Positions 1-7,322 of a DNA stretch of 36,620 nt are shown piece after piece. Made by a program: the position numbers and the translations under genes. The notes below the pieces were generated by a model. It was not told the origin of the DNA, ran no database searches, and worked only from the letters and a program-made list of their open reading frames with translations. This stretch comes from Salinarimonas sp. (GTDB taxonomy: Bacteria > Pseudomonadota > Alphaproteobacteria > Rhizobiales > Beijerinckiaceae), in contig JAFIEI010000040.1 of the NCBI GenBank assembly GCA_020832565.1, positions 1-36,620 of the forward strand, written 5' to 3'. Positions within the stretch are counted from its first letter, which is position 1, and each line of letters opens with the position of its first letter.

Positions 1-331
1 AAGCCGCCGAAAAACGCGTCAAGCGCCGGCGCCGATGAGCAGCGTTCTACGCCCGCGGACTCGCCGCGTCAATCAGAATAATGCGGAATTTTCGATCATT
101 TTTTCCCGTGTTTGTGAAATCTCGATGACAACCCCCACCGAAAATCCATGAAATGTAACGGTTTCGCGGCCTGCCCGGCCTTTACGCGATGCCGGATTTG
201 TCGCGCTGCGGATTTTGGCGCATAAGCACCGCGATATTCCGCGCACGCCGGGAGCGTTTCGATGGCGCATGGCGCTGGCGTCTCTGGCCACTCCGGCGGA
301 TCAGATTGCTCATACCAGGGAGAAACCTTTC
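1..331. other. Left-edge region upstream of bioM, no confident gene
   Basis: The frame beginning at base 1 is open for 26 codons and ends in TAA at 79-81. The predicted tail is hydrophilic (Lys, Pro, Ser, Asp, Glu rich) and could be the C-terminus of a gene entering from the left, but it is too short to assign. Bases 82-180 are relatively AT-rich and may hold the bioM promoter; a T-run lies at about 100-106 without a clear hairpin. I see no BioR-type palindrome. The bioM frame stays open upstream to an ATG at 215, but that leader looks non-coding. Confidence 0.3.
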
Positions 332-1009
332 GTGATCAATCTCGAGGCCGTCCATCAGCGTTTCGATGGTGTGCCCATATTGCATGATCTCAACTGCCGT
401 CTCGAGGAGCGCCGCATCGGCGTCATCGGCGCCAATGGCTCGGGCAAGAGCACCTTTGCGCGCCTGATCAACGGCCTGATCCTGCCGAGCGCGGGACAGG
501 TCACGGTCCATGGTCGCGACACCCGGACCGACGGCAATGCCGTGCGCGCCCTCGTCGGATTCGTCTTCCAGAACCCCGAGCACCAGATCGTCTATCCGAT
601 CGTCGAAGAGGATGTCGGTTTCGGCTTGCGCAATGCCGGCATGCGCGGCGCTGATCTCGATGCCGCGGTTTCACGGGCGCTGGCGCGTTTCGACCTCACA
701 GCCCATCGCAACAAGCCTGCCCACCTGCTCAGCGGCGGCCAGAAGCAGCTCCTGGCGCTGGCGGGCATTCTGGCGATCGAGCCGCGTACCATCGTGATGG
801 ACGAGCCCACCACCCTGCTCGACCTGCGCAACCGGCGTCGCATCGGGGCGATCATCGCCACGCTTGCGCAACAGGTCGTGCTCGTCACCCATGATCTCGA
901 CATGCTCGCCGATTTCGACCGCGTGCTGGTCTTCGATGGGGGGCGCATCGTGGCCGATGACAAGCCCGCTCAGGCGATTGCGCATTATCAGGCCTTGATG
1001 GAGGAATGA
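332..1009 (+). CDS. bioM: Biotin-type ECF transporter ATPase BioM
   Basis: This is the ATP-binding subunit of an energy-coupling-factor importer, most like BioM of the BioMNY biotin system. It would sit on the inner face of the cytoplasmic membrane and drive uptake with BioN. Visible motifs are a Walker A GANGSGKST at about residues 33-41, a Q-loop in VFQNPEHQIV, the ABC signature LSGGQKQ and a Walker B ending VMDEPTT. I chose the GTG at 332 because AGGGAG lies 9-10 bases upstream and the resulting 225 residues match the usual BioM length. The longer frame from 215 adds an unconserved leader. The gene overlaps bioN by four bases. Assignment to biotin rather than another vitamin rests on similarity to BioM and on the BioN partner; no bioY is visible. 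Confidence 0.85.
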   Translation: MINLEAVHQRFDGVPILHDLNCRLEERRIGVIGANGSGKSTFARLINGLILPSAGQVTVHGRDTRTDGNAVRALVGFVFQNPEHQIVYPIVEEDVGFGLRNAGMRGADLDAAVSRALARFDLTAHRNKPAHLLSGGQKQLLALAGILAIEPRTIVMDEPTTLLDLRNRRRIGAIIATLAQQVVLVTHDLDMLADFDRVLVFDGGRIVADDKPAQAIAHYQALMEE

Positions 1010-1704
1010 TGCTCGGGATCTACCGCCACGGCACCAGCTACCTGCATCGCGCCCGGCCCGCGACCAAGCTCTCCGGGCTGGCGCTGGTGGCGATGGTTCT
1101 GTTTCTGCCCGCAACTCCGATGAATGTCGTTGCCGCTTCGCTCGCTGCCACGGTCACGGTCATTGCGGGTTTTGCCGTGGCGCGCATCCCCGCCGCCGTG
1201 GCGTTCGCACAGGTAAAGCCTGCGTTTATCATCCTTGCGGCGATCTTCGCGTTCCATCTGATCATGGGCCAATGGATCACCGGGGGGCTGATCGTGTGGC
1301 GCTTCATCGTCCTCATCGCCCTGGCCGCGCTGGTAACCCTGACCACACGTGTCACCGACATGATCGACACGATCGAGACGGCCCTCAACCCGCTGGCGCG
1401 TTTCATCGATCCGGGCCGTGTCGCCATGTGCCTGGTGCTGGCGATCCGGTTCGTTCCGGTTCTGGCCAATGAGGCACAGGCGATCCGCGAGGCGCAAGCC
1501 GCGCGCGGGGCCAAGCGGGCGGGCCCGACCGCATTCATCCGCCTCGCCGTTCCGCTGATCCTGCGCGGATTGCGCCTGGCGGAAACCGTGGCCGAGGCGC
1601 TCTATGCCCGGGGCTATGGCCAGCGTGCCGTCGGGGACGGCCCGGCAAAGGACGGATCAACGGAAAAAGGCCGCGAAGCGCCGGGCGCTACGCAGCCTGA
1701 ATAA
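1006..1704 (+). CDS. bioN: ECF transporter transmembrane protein BioN
   Basis: This is the membrane coupling subunit (EcfT/CbiQ family) that transmits ATPase movement to the substrate-binding S component. The 232-residue product has several hydrophobic segments in its first 130 residues. Its C-terminal half carries two Ala-Arg-Gly coupling motifs, in REAQAARGAK and AEALYARGYG, which are the family's contact points with the ATPase. It starts in an ATGA overlap with bioM, so the two are translationally coupled. No S component (BioY) follows. The next gene, rpmB, lies on the other strand, so BioY must be upstream of the window or elsewhere, or BioMN serves a different S component. Confidence 0.85.
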   Translation: MMLGIYRHGTSYLHRARPATKLSGLALVAMVLFLPATPMNVVAASLAATVTVIAGFAVARIPAAVAFAQVKPAFIILAAIFAFHLIMGQWITGGLIVWRFIVLIALAALVTLTTRVTDMIDTIETALNPLARFIDPGRVAMCLVLAIRFVPVLANEAQAIREAQAARGAKRAGPTAFIRLAVPLILRGLRLAETVAEALYARGYGQRAVGDGPAKDGSTEKGREAPGATQPE

Positions 1705-1802
1705 TGGTCGATCGCACAGAAGCAGCGTACGAGGATTGCTGACGGCGGAGGGTGGACCATAGGCCCGTCCGATTACGCCGCCGCACCCGCATTGGGGTTG
1801 CC

Positions 1803-2093
1803 TTACTCGGCAGCAGCCTGCTTCTTCTCGATCTCGCGCTTCACCGCGAGCACGTTCGGGGCCAGCTCGTCGTTCGACGCTTTCGCGAGGAACGCATCGA
1901 GCCCGCCGCGATGCTCCACGGTGCGCAGGGCATTGGCCGAAACGCGCAGACGGAAGGAGCGACCGAGCGCATCGGATTGCAGAGTGACATTGCACAGGTT
2001 CGGGAGGAACCGGCGCTTGGTCTTACGATTGGAGTGGCTGACGAGATTGCCAGTCAGCACGGCTTTGCCGGTCAGTTCGCAACGGCGCGACAT
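1803..2093 (-). CDS. rpmB: 50S ribosomal protein L28
   Basis: This is large-subunit ribosomal protein L28. The product begins [12 protein letters not shown] and continues with the family's conserved S-N-R-K-T-K-R-R-F basic stretch and the [18 protein letters not shown] segment. The 96-residue length is normal for alphaproteobacteria. I use the internal ATG at 2093 rather than the upstream one at 2114, because the protein then begins exactly at the family N-terminus and an AGGA motif sits about five bases upstream. The gene converges with bioN and diverges from the DUF3108 gene, an arrangement common in Hyphomicrobiales. Confidence 0.97.
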   Translation of the reverse strand: MSRRCELTGKAVLTGNLVSHSNRKTKRRFLPNLCNVTLQSDALGRSFRLRVSANALRTVEHRGGLDAFLAKASNDELAPNVLAVKREIEKKQAAAE

Positions 2094-2374
2094 CGTTCCT
2101 GTCCTGTCTGTCATGGTGTGGCCGCTGGGTGCATCCGGATGGATGCTCCCGGTTTTCGCGCGAACCCACTCATGCGTGCTCGCGGCAGCCGGACACCGAA
2201 AGTCCTCAAGAAGAGCGCTGCGTATAAGCGAGGATGCGGGGTCACGTCAAGGATAGGAGAGCGTTAACCTTCATCACGCAGCGTAGAAGCTGCCAACGCA
2301 TTCGCCCGGGAGCGATTCGCCGGCCTGATTCGCCGTCGCCCGTAACCCGAGCCCATCATACGAGGAGCCGCGCA

Positions 2375-3337
2375 ATGCGGACCATGCGCTCTCACACCGC
2401 CCTTGACCACGCTTCACCGCGGGGCGAGCACGACAATCTTCATTTCTGCGCGGCGCATGAAGCAACGCCACACCCCTCTCCACGCGCACGCTCATGCGCA
2501 CGTCCGCGCGCACACCTGCGCGCAGCTGGCGCGATCGCCGGGCTCGTCCTGGCATTCGGCGCCGCGCAGGCGACACCGGTCACAGCCGGCGAGATGGAGG
2601 CTGTCTATACGATCTCGATCGCCGGATTTTCGGTAGGCACTGCAGACGTCAAGAGCAGCTTCGACGGATCCGGCTACAAGATCGACCTGCAGGCCCGCCT
2701 CACCGGCCTCGCCGGGGTACTCGTCAGCGGGCGCGGTGCGGCGAGCGCCAGCGGTACGGTTTCGGGTACGAGGGTCGTCCCGCAATCCTTCGCCGCCAAT
2801 TCGCGCAGCTCACAAGCCAGCCGCACGGTACGCATGGGCCTGCGCGACGGCACAGTCTCCGCTGTCGAGATCGAGCCTCCGCTGCAGGAACATGCCGATG
2901 CCGTCCCGGTCCAGGCCGCACACAGGCGCGGCGTGGTCGACCCGGTCAGCGCCTTCATGATGCCGGCGACGGTGCCCGGCAATCCCGCCGACCCGCGCAA
3001 TTGCGAGCGCACCATCCCCGTCTTCGACGGCGCGGCACGCTTCGATATCGTATTGAACTATGCCGGCACCCGCGAATTCAGCCGCCCGGGTTATTCCGGC
3101 GAGGTGCTGGTCTGCCATGCGCGATTCAAGGCCATTTCCGGACATCGTCCGTCGCGCGATGCAGTGCGCTTCATGGAGGAGAACCGGGACATGGCGGTCT
3201 GGCTCGCGCCCTTCCCGGCCAACGATTCGCTGGTGCCGATGCGCATTGAAGTGCGTACCCAGATCGGCATGAGCGTGATCGAGGCCGGACGCGTCAGGTT
3301 GTCGCCAGGGTCAAGACGCGCCGCCTCGGCGCAATAA
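2375..3337 (+). CDS. DUF3108 domain protein, probably exported
   Basis: The mature part starts near GEMEAVYTISIAGFSVGTAD and matches the DUF3108 family, periplasmic or outer-membrane-linked proteins of unknown function often encoded next to rpmB in Hyphomicrobiales. The ATG at 2375 is preceded by GAGGAG about seven bases upstream and gives 320 residues. This leaves an unusually long basic n-region of about 45 residues before a hydrophobic stretch (AAGAIAGLVLAFGAAQA) that looks like a signal peptide. The true start could therefore lie further in, although no in-frame ATG is available there. Two cysteines in the second half could form a disulfide. The molecular function is unknown. Confidence 0.8.
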   Translation: MRTMRSHTALDHASPRGEHDNLHFCAAHEATPHPSPRARSCARPRAHLRAAGAIAGLVLAFGAAQATPVTAGEMEAVYTISIAGFSVGTADVKSSFDGSGYKIDLQARLTGLAGVLVSGRGAASASGTVSGTRVVPQSFAANSRSSQASRTVRMGLRDGTVSAVEIEPPLQEHADAVPVQAAHRRGVVDPVSAFMMPATVPGNPADPRNCERTIPVFDGAARFDIVLNYAGTREFSRPGYSGEVLVCHARFKAISGHRPSRDAVRFMEENRDMAVWLAPFPANDSLVPMRIEVRTQIGMSVIEAGRVRLSPGSRRAASAQ

Positions 3338-3367
3338 ATGACGCGCCGCTCCTGCCGCGTAACCGGG

Positions 3368-4387
3368 TCAGCCGGCGCGCTCGATCGCCCGCTGGACGAC
3401 CCGGCGTACCTCTTCATTGGAGAGGAAAAGGTCGTGGTTGAGAATGCCGCGACCGAAATCGCTGGCATCAGCCACGCGCACGCCCATCGCCGTCAGGCGC
3501 TCGCGTTCGGCGGCACCGGCGCGCGCAACGCCACCGGCGATCCGCTGTGAGGCCATGAGCGCGCGATCCCGCGATGAGACGATCACCGTGATGCGCGGCG
3601 CGTCCGGGCCGAGGCGGGTTACGGCCTGCTCGAACTGATCGATATCGACATCCGGCGCGGCCAAGACCACGGCGCCGATGCGCGCCATGGCGCGGTCGCC
3701 GCCCGAGCCGCGCAACATGCGCAGCGTCTCCAGCGTCAGGAGCGAGCCCATGGAATGCGCAACGATGTGAACCCGCCCGCCGCTCGGCGATTGCGCGAGC
3801 GTGAGGAGCAGGTCCTCGAGCGCATCGCGCGACCACATGGCGCTTTCGCGATCATAGGCATAGTCGAGCGTCGCCCCGGCGGAAGGCCAGGTGAACATAC
3901 CCGGCGCCCCGCGAAAGCCGATTCCCTCGGCGAGCTCGGCGGCGCTGGTGGCAGCGGTCTCGAAGGTCTCGCGATACCCGTGGATGTAGAGCAGCACGTC
4001 CTTGCCGAGCGCGGCCCGGCTGAAAGCGTCGGAAGCCTCGCGGGAGGTGATGTCATCGACACCCGCCACACGCCAGCCGCCGGAGACGACATTGGTGACG
4101 CGTGCTGTCAGCCCCGTCGCGGGCGGCGTCATGCGCGCGCGCGCGAAGGTCAGCCCGGTGCCGCGTTCGGGCCCGAAGAAGGGGCGTTCACCGGCAGGCG
4201 TGACCGGGCGGCGCGTCGTTGCCACGAGGAGCGTCGGCTCGCGCGTCATGGTTGCGCGCGGATCGTCTCCAGGGCCCGCCCCGCCGGCAAATCCGAAGCA
4301 GCCCCCGAGCATGAGACTTCCACCTCCGACGAGGAAGGCGCGTCGGGTCGCGCGGTGTCGGCCAACGGAGTTCATGTTGCGTGCCAT
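3368..4387 (-). CDS. Alpha/beta hydrolase (DUF900-like), Tat/lipoprotein signal
   Basis: This is a putative serine esterase or lipase of the DUF900 (COG4782) alpha/beta-hydrolase group. The N-terminus has RRAFLVGGGSLMLGGC, combining a twin-arginine-like motif with a lipobox whose Cys is about residue 30, so an envelope-anchored protein is likely. The oxyanion segment YIHGY is at about 134-138, the nucleophile motif AHSMGS places Ser at about 212, and an NHD near residue 317-319 can supply the catalytic His. A second ATG four codons in (4375) is an equally possible start; neither has a strong ribosome-binding site. The gene converges with the DUF3108 gene over a 30-base gap. The substrate is unknown. 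Confidence 0.8.
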   Translation of the reverse strand: MARNMNSVGRHRATRRAFLVGGGSLMLGGCFGFAGGAGPGDDPRATMTREPTLLVATTRRPVTPAGERPFFGPERGTGLTFARARMTPPATGLTARVTNVVSGGWRVAGVDDITSREASDAFSRAALGKDVLLYIHGYRETFETAATSAAELAEGIGFRGAPGMFTWPSAGATLDYAYDRESAMWSRDALEDLLLTLAQSPSGGRVHIVAHSMGSLLTLETLRMLRGSGGDRAMARIGAVVLAAPDVDIDQFEQAVTRLGPDAPRITVIVSSRDRALMASQRIAGGVARAGAAERERLTAMGVRVADASDFGRGILNHDLFLSNEEVRRVVQRAIERAG

Positions 4388-4559
4388 GTTCGGGATTCAC
4401 TGATTGGGGGCTGACGGGTATCGCAGACCGGGCCGGACACGCCTTGCGTGCCCTCGCCTTGCCGATGCTTCGATCTTTCCGGGATTCCTGCATGGCGATT
4501 GGGGCGAGCATGCGGCGGAAATCGGGAACGACGCCGCCGGCGCTTGTTTTCGCGCAGGA

Positions 4560-5381
4560 ATGCCCGATCTTTTGCGCATGCCGGGAATCATCGCTTCAGG
4601 TTTACGTTTCTTGCGGCGCCTGATCCTGGGCGCCCTCGTTCTCGTCGTGGTCGCGTTCCTCATGCCCCTTGGAAGCCGGGCACTCTATCATTGGTACAAT
4701 GGTGCGCACGACATGCCCTGGTCGCGCGCCGACTGGAGTTCGGCCGCCCTGCTCCCCGAGCCGCGCCTCGACGATCCCGCCCTGATCCGCATCTATGCCG
4801 CGCGAACGGGCCGCTGGCGCGGAGTCGTGGCGCATCACAGCTGGATCGTGGTGAAACAGGCCGGCGACGATGCGTATACGCGCTACGACAAGGTCGGCTG
4901 GGGCGCCCGGCCCCTGCGCGTGAACGGCTGGGCGCCGGACGGGCGCTGGTTCTCGCATCTGCCCGAGACCGTACTGGCCCTTCAAGGAAACGAAGCCGAG
5001 GCGCTGATCCCCAGGATCACTGCGGCGGTCGAATCCTATCCCCATGCCGGCGCCGGCGGCTACCGCGCCTGGCCGGGACCCAATTCGAACAGCTTCGTGG
5101 CCTATATTCTGGAGCAGGTGCCGGAACTCGGTGCGGCGCTTCCGGCGACTGCGCTGGGGCGCGACTGGGCGCAGAGCGGCTTCGTCGCCGGGCGCAGCAT
5201 GAGCGGTACCGGAATAAGGGTCTCGCTCGGCGGCTATGCCGGTTTCGCCATCGGGCTCGTCGAGGGTGTCGAGTTGCACTTGCTCGGTCTCGTCGCGGGC
5301 ATTGATCCGCTGCGGCTCGGCATCAAGCTGCCGGGCTGGGGAGACCTGCATCTGCTGCGCGCCTATCCTGCTCCCGACTGA
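4560..5381 (+). CDS. DUF3750 domain membrane protein
   Basis: The product matches the DUF3750 family of unknown function: it contains HHSWIVVKQ, a YTRYDKVGWG motif and AWPGPNSNSFVAYI, the most conserved blocks I recall for it. An N-terminal membrane segment lies at about residues 15-37 (LRRLILGALVLVVVAFL), and the rest would be periplasmic with a hydrophobic C-terminal third. The frame is open from an ATG at 4404, but the upstream 52 residues look non-family, so I prefer 4560. The ATG at 4578 is also possible, because an AGGA at about 4555-4558 is badly spaced for either start. It converges with two small minus-strand genes across a strong hairpin. Confidence 0.75.
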   Translation: MPDLLRMPGIIASGLRFLRRLILGALVLVVVAFLMPLGSRALYHWYNGAHDMPWSRADWSSAALLPEPRLDDPALIRIYAARTGRWRGVVAHHSWIVVKQAGDDAYTRYDKVGWGARPLRVNGWAPDGRWFSHLPETVLALQGNEAEALIPRITAAVESYPHAGAGGYRAWPGPNSNSFVAYILEQVPELGAALPATALGRDWAQSGFVAGRSMSGTGIRVSLGGYAGFAIGLVEGVELHLLGLVAGIDPLRLGIKLPGWGDLHLLRAYPAPD

Positions 5382-5396
5382 CCCCTGAACGCGTTT

Positions 5397-5436
5397 CGGG
5401 GCTGCCGATGGCTGCACTGCAGCATCGACGGCCCCG
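5397..5436. terminator. Strong hairpin between convergent genes
   Basis: CGGGGC at 5397 pairs with GCCCCG ending at 5436. The pairing continues inward almost without break (one mismatch and one G-T wobble) to a GCTGC/GCAGC stem closed by a three-base loop, giving about 19 paired positions. There is no clear T-tract on either side, so it is not a textbook intrinsic terminator. It lies between the DUF3750 gene and the convergent small gene at 5466, where a bidirectional terminator would be expected. Confidence 0.55.
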
Positions 5437-5465
5437 TCGCTCAAACAGCTTCAACGTAGCGCGCT

Positions 5466-5735
5466 TCAGCCGGGAATCTGGCCGAACGGCGCCGTGCCGG
5501 TAGCCGGTGCGGGCTCGCGCGGCGCCGGGGGCATGTTTGCCACCTCGTGCCACCAGGTCCAGCTTTCGGTCTCGATCGCCGGCATGATCGGGCGTGATGA
5601 CGGAAAGCGGCGATCGTTGTTGAACGCGTCACGCAGCGAAGCGAGCCGCGCATTCGCGGCATTGCGCTGGTCCTCATTGCCCTGCTCCGTCACGAAGAGC
5701 AGACGATAGACGATTTCGCGATTAGGTAGGCGCAT
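5466..5735 (-). CDS. Small hypothetical protein, 89 aa
   Basis: I do not recognise this protein. It is soluble, with a charged N-terminal half containing a likely helix (NAANARLASLRDAFNND), a tryptophan-rich SWTWWHEV segment at about 57-64, and a Pro/Ala-rich tail. It starts 16 bases after the stop of the 5752-6051 gene, with an AGGCGG-like motif upstream, so the two form a probable operon. The pair is transcribed away from the type III cluster and shares its AT-rich intergenic region, so a secretion-related role is possible. The protein does not resemble a needle subunit, chaperone or translocator that I know. Confidence 0.55.
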   Translation of the reverse strand: MRLPNREIVYRLLFVTEQGNEDQRNAANARLASLRDAFNNDRRFPSSRPIMPAIETESWTWWHEVANMPPAPREPAPATGTAPFGQIPG

Positions 5736-5751
5736 GGGTCAGGTTCCGCCT

Positions 5752-6051
5752 TCAGCCTGGAAAATAGCTGGCAAAGATACTGCTGTAACGCGCGCGGGCG
5801 CTCTCGGAAAGCTTGTCGAACCCGTCGGCGAGGGTCTTCGTCCCCGATGCGTCTGCGGAAACGACGGTTTGGGTGCCGACAAGTGGGCCTGGAGTATCCA
5901 CGGAGCCTCCGGCAGGCACGGTGTCGGCACTCTGGTCGGGCGCTTCCGTCGTCAGGGTGAAGCGTTCGGTACCGGGCGCGATCGCATCGTTCTTGCGCGA
6001 TACGCTGGTATCGACGGCCAGACCGAGAGCGGCAAGATGTGAGTTGCTCAT
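5752..6051 (-). CDS. Small hypothetical protein, 99 aa
   Basis: No family is recognised. The product lacks Cys, is rich in Ser, Thr, Ala, Asp and Gly over residues 15-75, and ends in a possible amphipathic helix (ADGFDKLSESARARYSSIF). It has no signal peptide or membrane segment. Low-complexity Ser/Thr-rich N-termini of this kind occur in type III substrates, but they are not specific. It is first in a two-gene minus-strand operon whose promoter must lie in the AT-rich region shared with sctI. The start at 6051 has only a weak, distant AGGAC upstream. Confidence 0.5.
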   Translation of the reverse strand: MSNSHLAALGLAVDTSVSRKNDAIAPGTERFTLTTEAPDQSADTVPAGGSVDTPGPLVGTQTVVSADASGTKTLADGFDKLSESARARYSSIFASYFPG

Positions 6052-6189
6052 CGTTTTACATTCGTCCTATGCATGGCATGTTATTAACAATATAATCAGA
6101 ATGTGCCATTTCTTCAAGAGTGAATCCGCAGATACGGCACATCACATACTGTGTACGATAGCGATACACGTAACACAGGAATGTTTCAG

Positions 6190-6217
6190 TTTAAAGCATA
6201 TTTTTTATGCATTTAAA
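6190..6217. repeat. AT-rich imperfect inverted repeat
   Basis: TTTAAAGCATA (6190-6200) and TATGCATTTAAA (6206-6217) are inverted copies with a single unpaired base, separated by a T5 spacer. It could be an operator, or a terminator-like hairpin in the divergent region. Confidence 0.5.
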
Positions 6218-6235
6218 TTGGCAGACTAATAATTT

Positions 6236-6285
6236 TTTATTATTATGATTTTTTCCACCTTTTATTATTATGATTTTTTCCACCT
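6236..6285. repeat. Perfect 25-bp tandem duplication
   Basis: Two identical head-to-tail 25-base units lie at 6236-6260 and 6261-6285. Each begins TTTATTATTATG and ends TTTCCACCT. A perfect 25-bp duplication in a non-coding stretch next to the secretion operon could be a pair of regulator-binding sites or a recent slippage duplication. Confidence 0.85.
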
Positions 6286-6404
6286 ATTGTGCCGCCGGGT
6301 CGCTCTCCAACGGTGGCATGTCCCGACGTTAATCGTATTTTCAAACTGTATCGCGCAAAGATTGTATCTGGCGATGCGCAACCATAAAATGCGCCTTGTT
6401 GCTG

Positions 6405-6418
6405 GCTGGATATCCAGC
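6405..6418. promoter_or_regulatory. Perfect 14-bp palindrome upstream of sctI
   Basis: GCTGGATATCCAGC is its own reverse complement. It lies about 60 bases before the sctI start, a good position for an operator at the promoter of the secretion operon. No regulator gene is adjacent. Confidence 0.4.
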
Positions 6419-6476
6419 GGACAGCGACCAGCGGTTGTGTGATCGCGCCGGATGCCGGGCGCGCCATGTCATCGGG

Positions 6477-7298
6477 ATGAGGGAGATCCGCTTGGACACC
6501 ATCGGACCTGCATCCATAAGCGGCTTTCACGTCGGCGCGCCGGCACCGGGCAATGATCCGGCGGGCGGCGATGCGCGCGCCTTTAACACGGTCTATCGCG
6601 AAGCGCTGGGCCAGGCACCGGCTGCGCGGGAGGTCAATCCGCGTGCGGACCTGCGCACATTCGGGGACAATTTCCGCCAGCTCGAACGCACGCTCGAGGC
6701 AGAGCGCACCAACATGATGCGGGTGCTTATGCCGCCCACGATCGGTGCCGGCGAGGCGCATGGCCAGAATTACCGGCATGCCGCGCAGACGGCACCGAGC
6801 CGCGGCGGGTCGAACGGATTCACACCGGCCTCGACAAGCGGGTCCGCCGAGCGCGGCCAGTTCGTTTCGCACGACCAGCAGCGCCTCGCCCGCGATTCCG
6901 ACCGTATCCAGCCGATCTTCTCCGATCACAGCCAGCGCGCCGCGCCCGTGGTGCAGTCAGCGCTGGGCATGAACGGCGAAACGAAGGCCAATTCGATCGA
7001 TTTCGCCGGCGAGATCAGCCATATGACCAACCGCCTCGACAAGGTGATGGGCGACTTGCGCGACACCATCTCGCAGCCGCGTCCGAGCTCGCCGGAGCAG
7101 GCGATGGAACACAATTCCAGGGTCCACGGCCTCGTACGCGAAGGCGACAAGCTGAATACGGAACGCAGCATGATGATGTCGCTGCACATGGCCGCCCACC
7201 AGGAAACCCGCGTGCGCATGCTCTCGGCCTTCGAGCACGTCACCGGTATGGTGAAGAAAATTAACGAGATCTTCAATCAACTCAAGCAAGGGTCGTAA
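6477..7298 (+). CDS. sctI: Probable type III secretion inner-rod protein SctI, extended
   Basis: The last 50 residues (RSMMMSLHMAAHQETRVRML onward, then AFEHVTGMVKKINEIFNQLK) resemble the C-terminal helix of SctI/YscI inner-rod proteins in length, the M-x-L pattern and position. The gene directly precedes sctJ, as yscI precedes yscJ. At about 273 residues it is roughly twice the usual rod length. The extra N-terminal part is rich in Pro, Gly, Ser and Arg and matches nothing I know. ATG at 6477 has no good ribosome-binding site, whereas an in-frame TTG at 6492 lies six bases after GAGGGAG and may be the real start. Assignment relies on the C-terminus and on gene order. Confidence 0.65.
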   Translation: MREIRLDTIGPASISGFHVGAPAPGNDPAGGDARAFNTVYREALGQAPAAREVNPRADLRTFGDNFRQLERTLEAERTNMMRVLMPPTIGAGEAHGQNYRHAAQTAPSRGGSNGFTPASTSGSAERGQFVSHDQQRLARDSDRIQPIFSDHSQRAAPVVQSALGMNGETKANSIDFAGEISHMTNRLDKVMGDLRDTISQPRPSSPEQAMEHNSRVHGLVREGDKLNTERSMMMSLHMAAHQETRVRMLSAFEHVTGMVKKINEIFNQLKQGS

Positions 7299-7322
7299 TC
7301 CGATGATGAGGACGATCCTGAG

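Larger units (their letters stand above)
6052..6476. promoter_or_regulatory. AT-rich divergent intergenic island upstream of sctI
   Basis: This 425-base gap separates the two small minus-strand genes from the rightward type III cluster. The stretch from about 6060 to 6290 is strikingly AT-rich against GC-rich surroundings. It holds a GTGTA/TACAC inverted repeat (6151-6169), a long imperfect palindrome (6190-6217) and a perfect 25-bp tandem duplication (6236-6285); a 14-bp palindrome follows at 6405-6418. No rhizobial tts box and no GGAACC/CCAC hrp box was found. It probably carries both divergent promoters and is a natural target for a nucleoid or AT-binding regulator (H-NS, MucR or Ros type); the regulator itself is inference. 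Confidence 0.6.

Noticed and set aside
5466-5735. Needle subunit SctF
   Set aside because: Size fits, but there is no helical hairpin pattern or C-terminal needle motif; the protein ends in a Pro/Ala-rich tail.
6052-6476. Rhizobial tts box or hrp box
   Set aside because: Neither the TtsI consensus nor GGAACC with a spaced CCAC is present.
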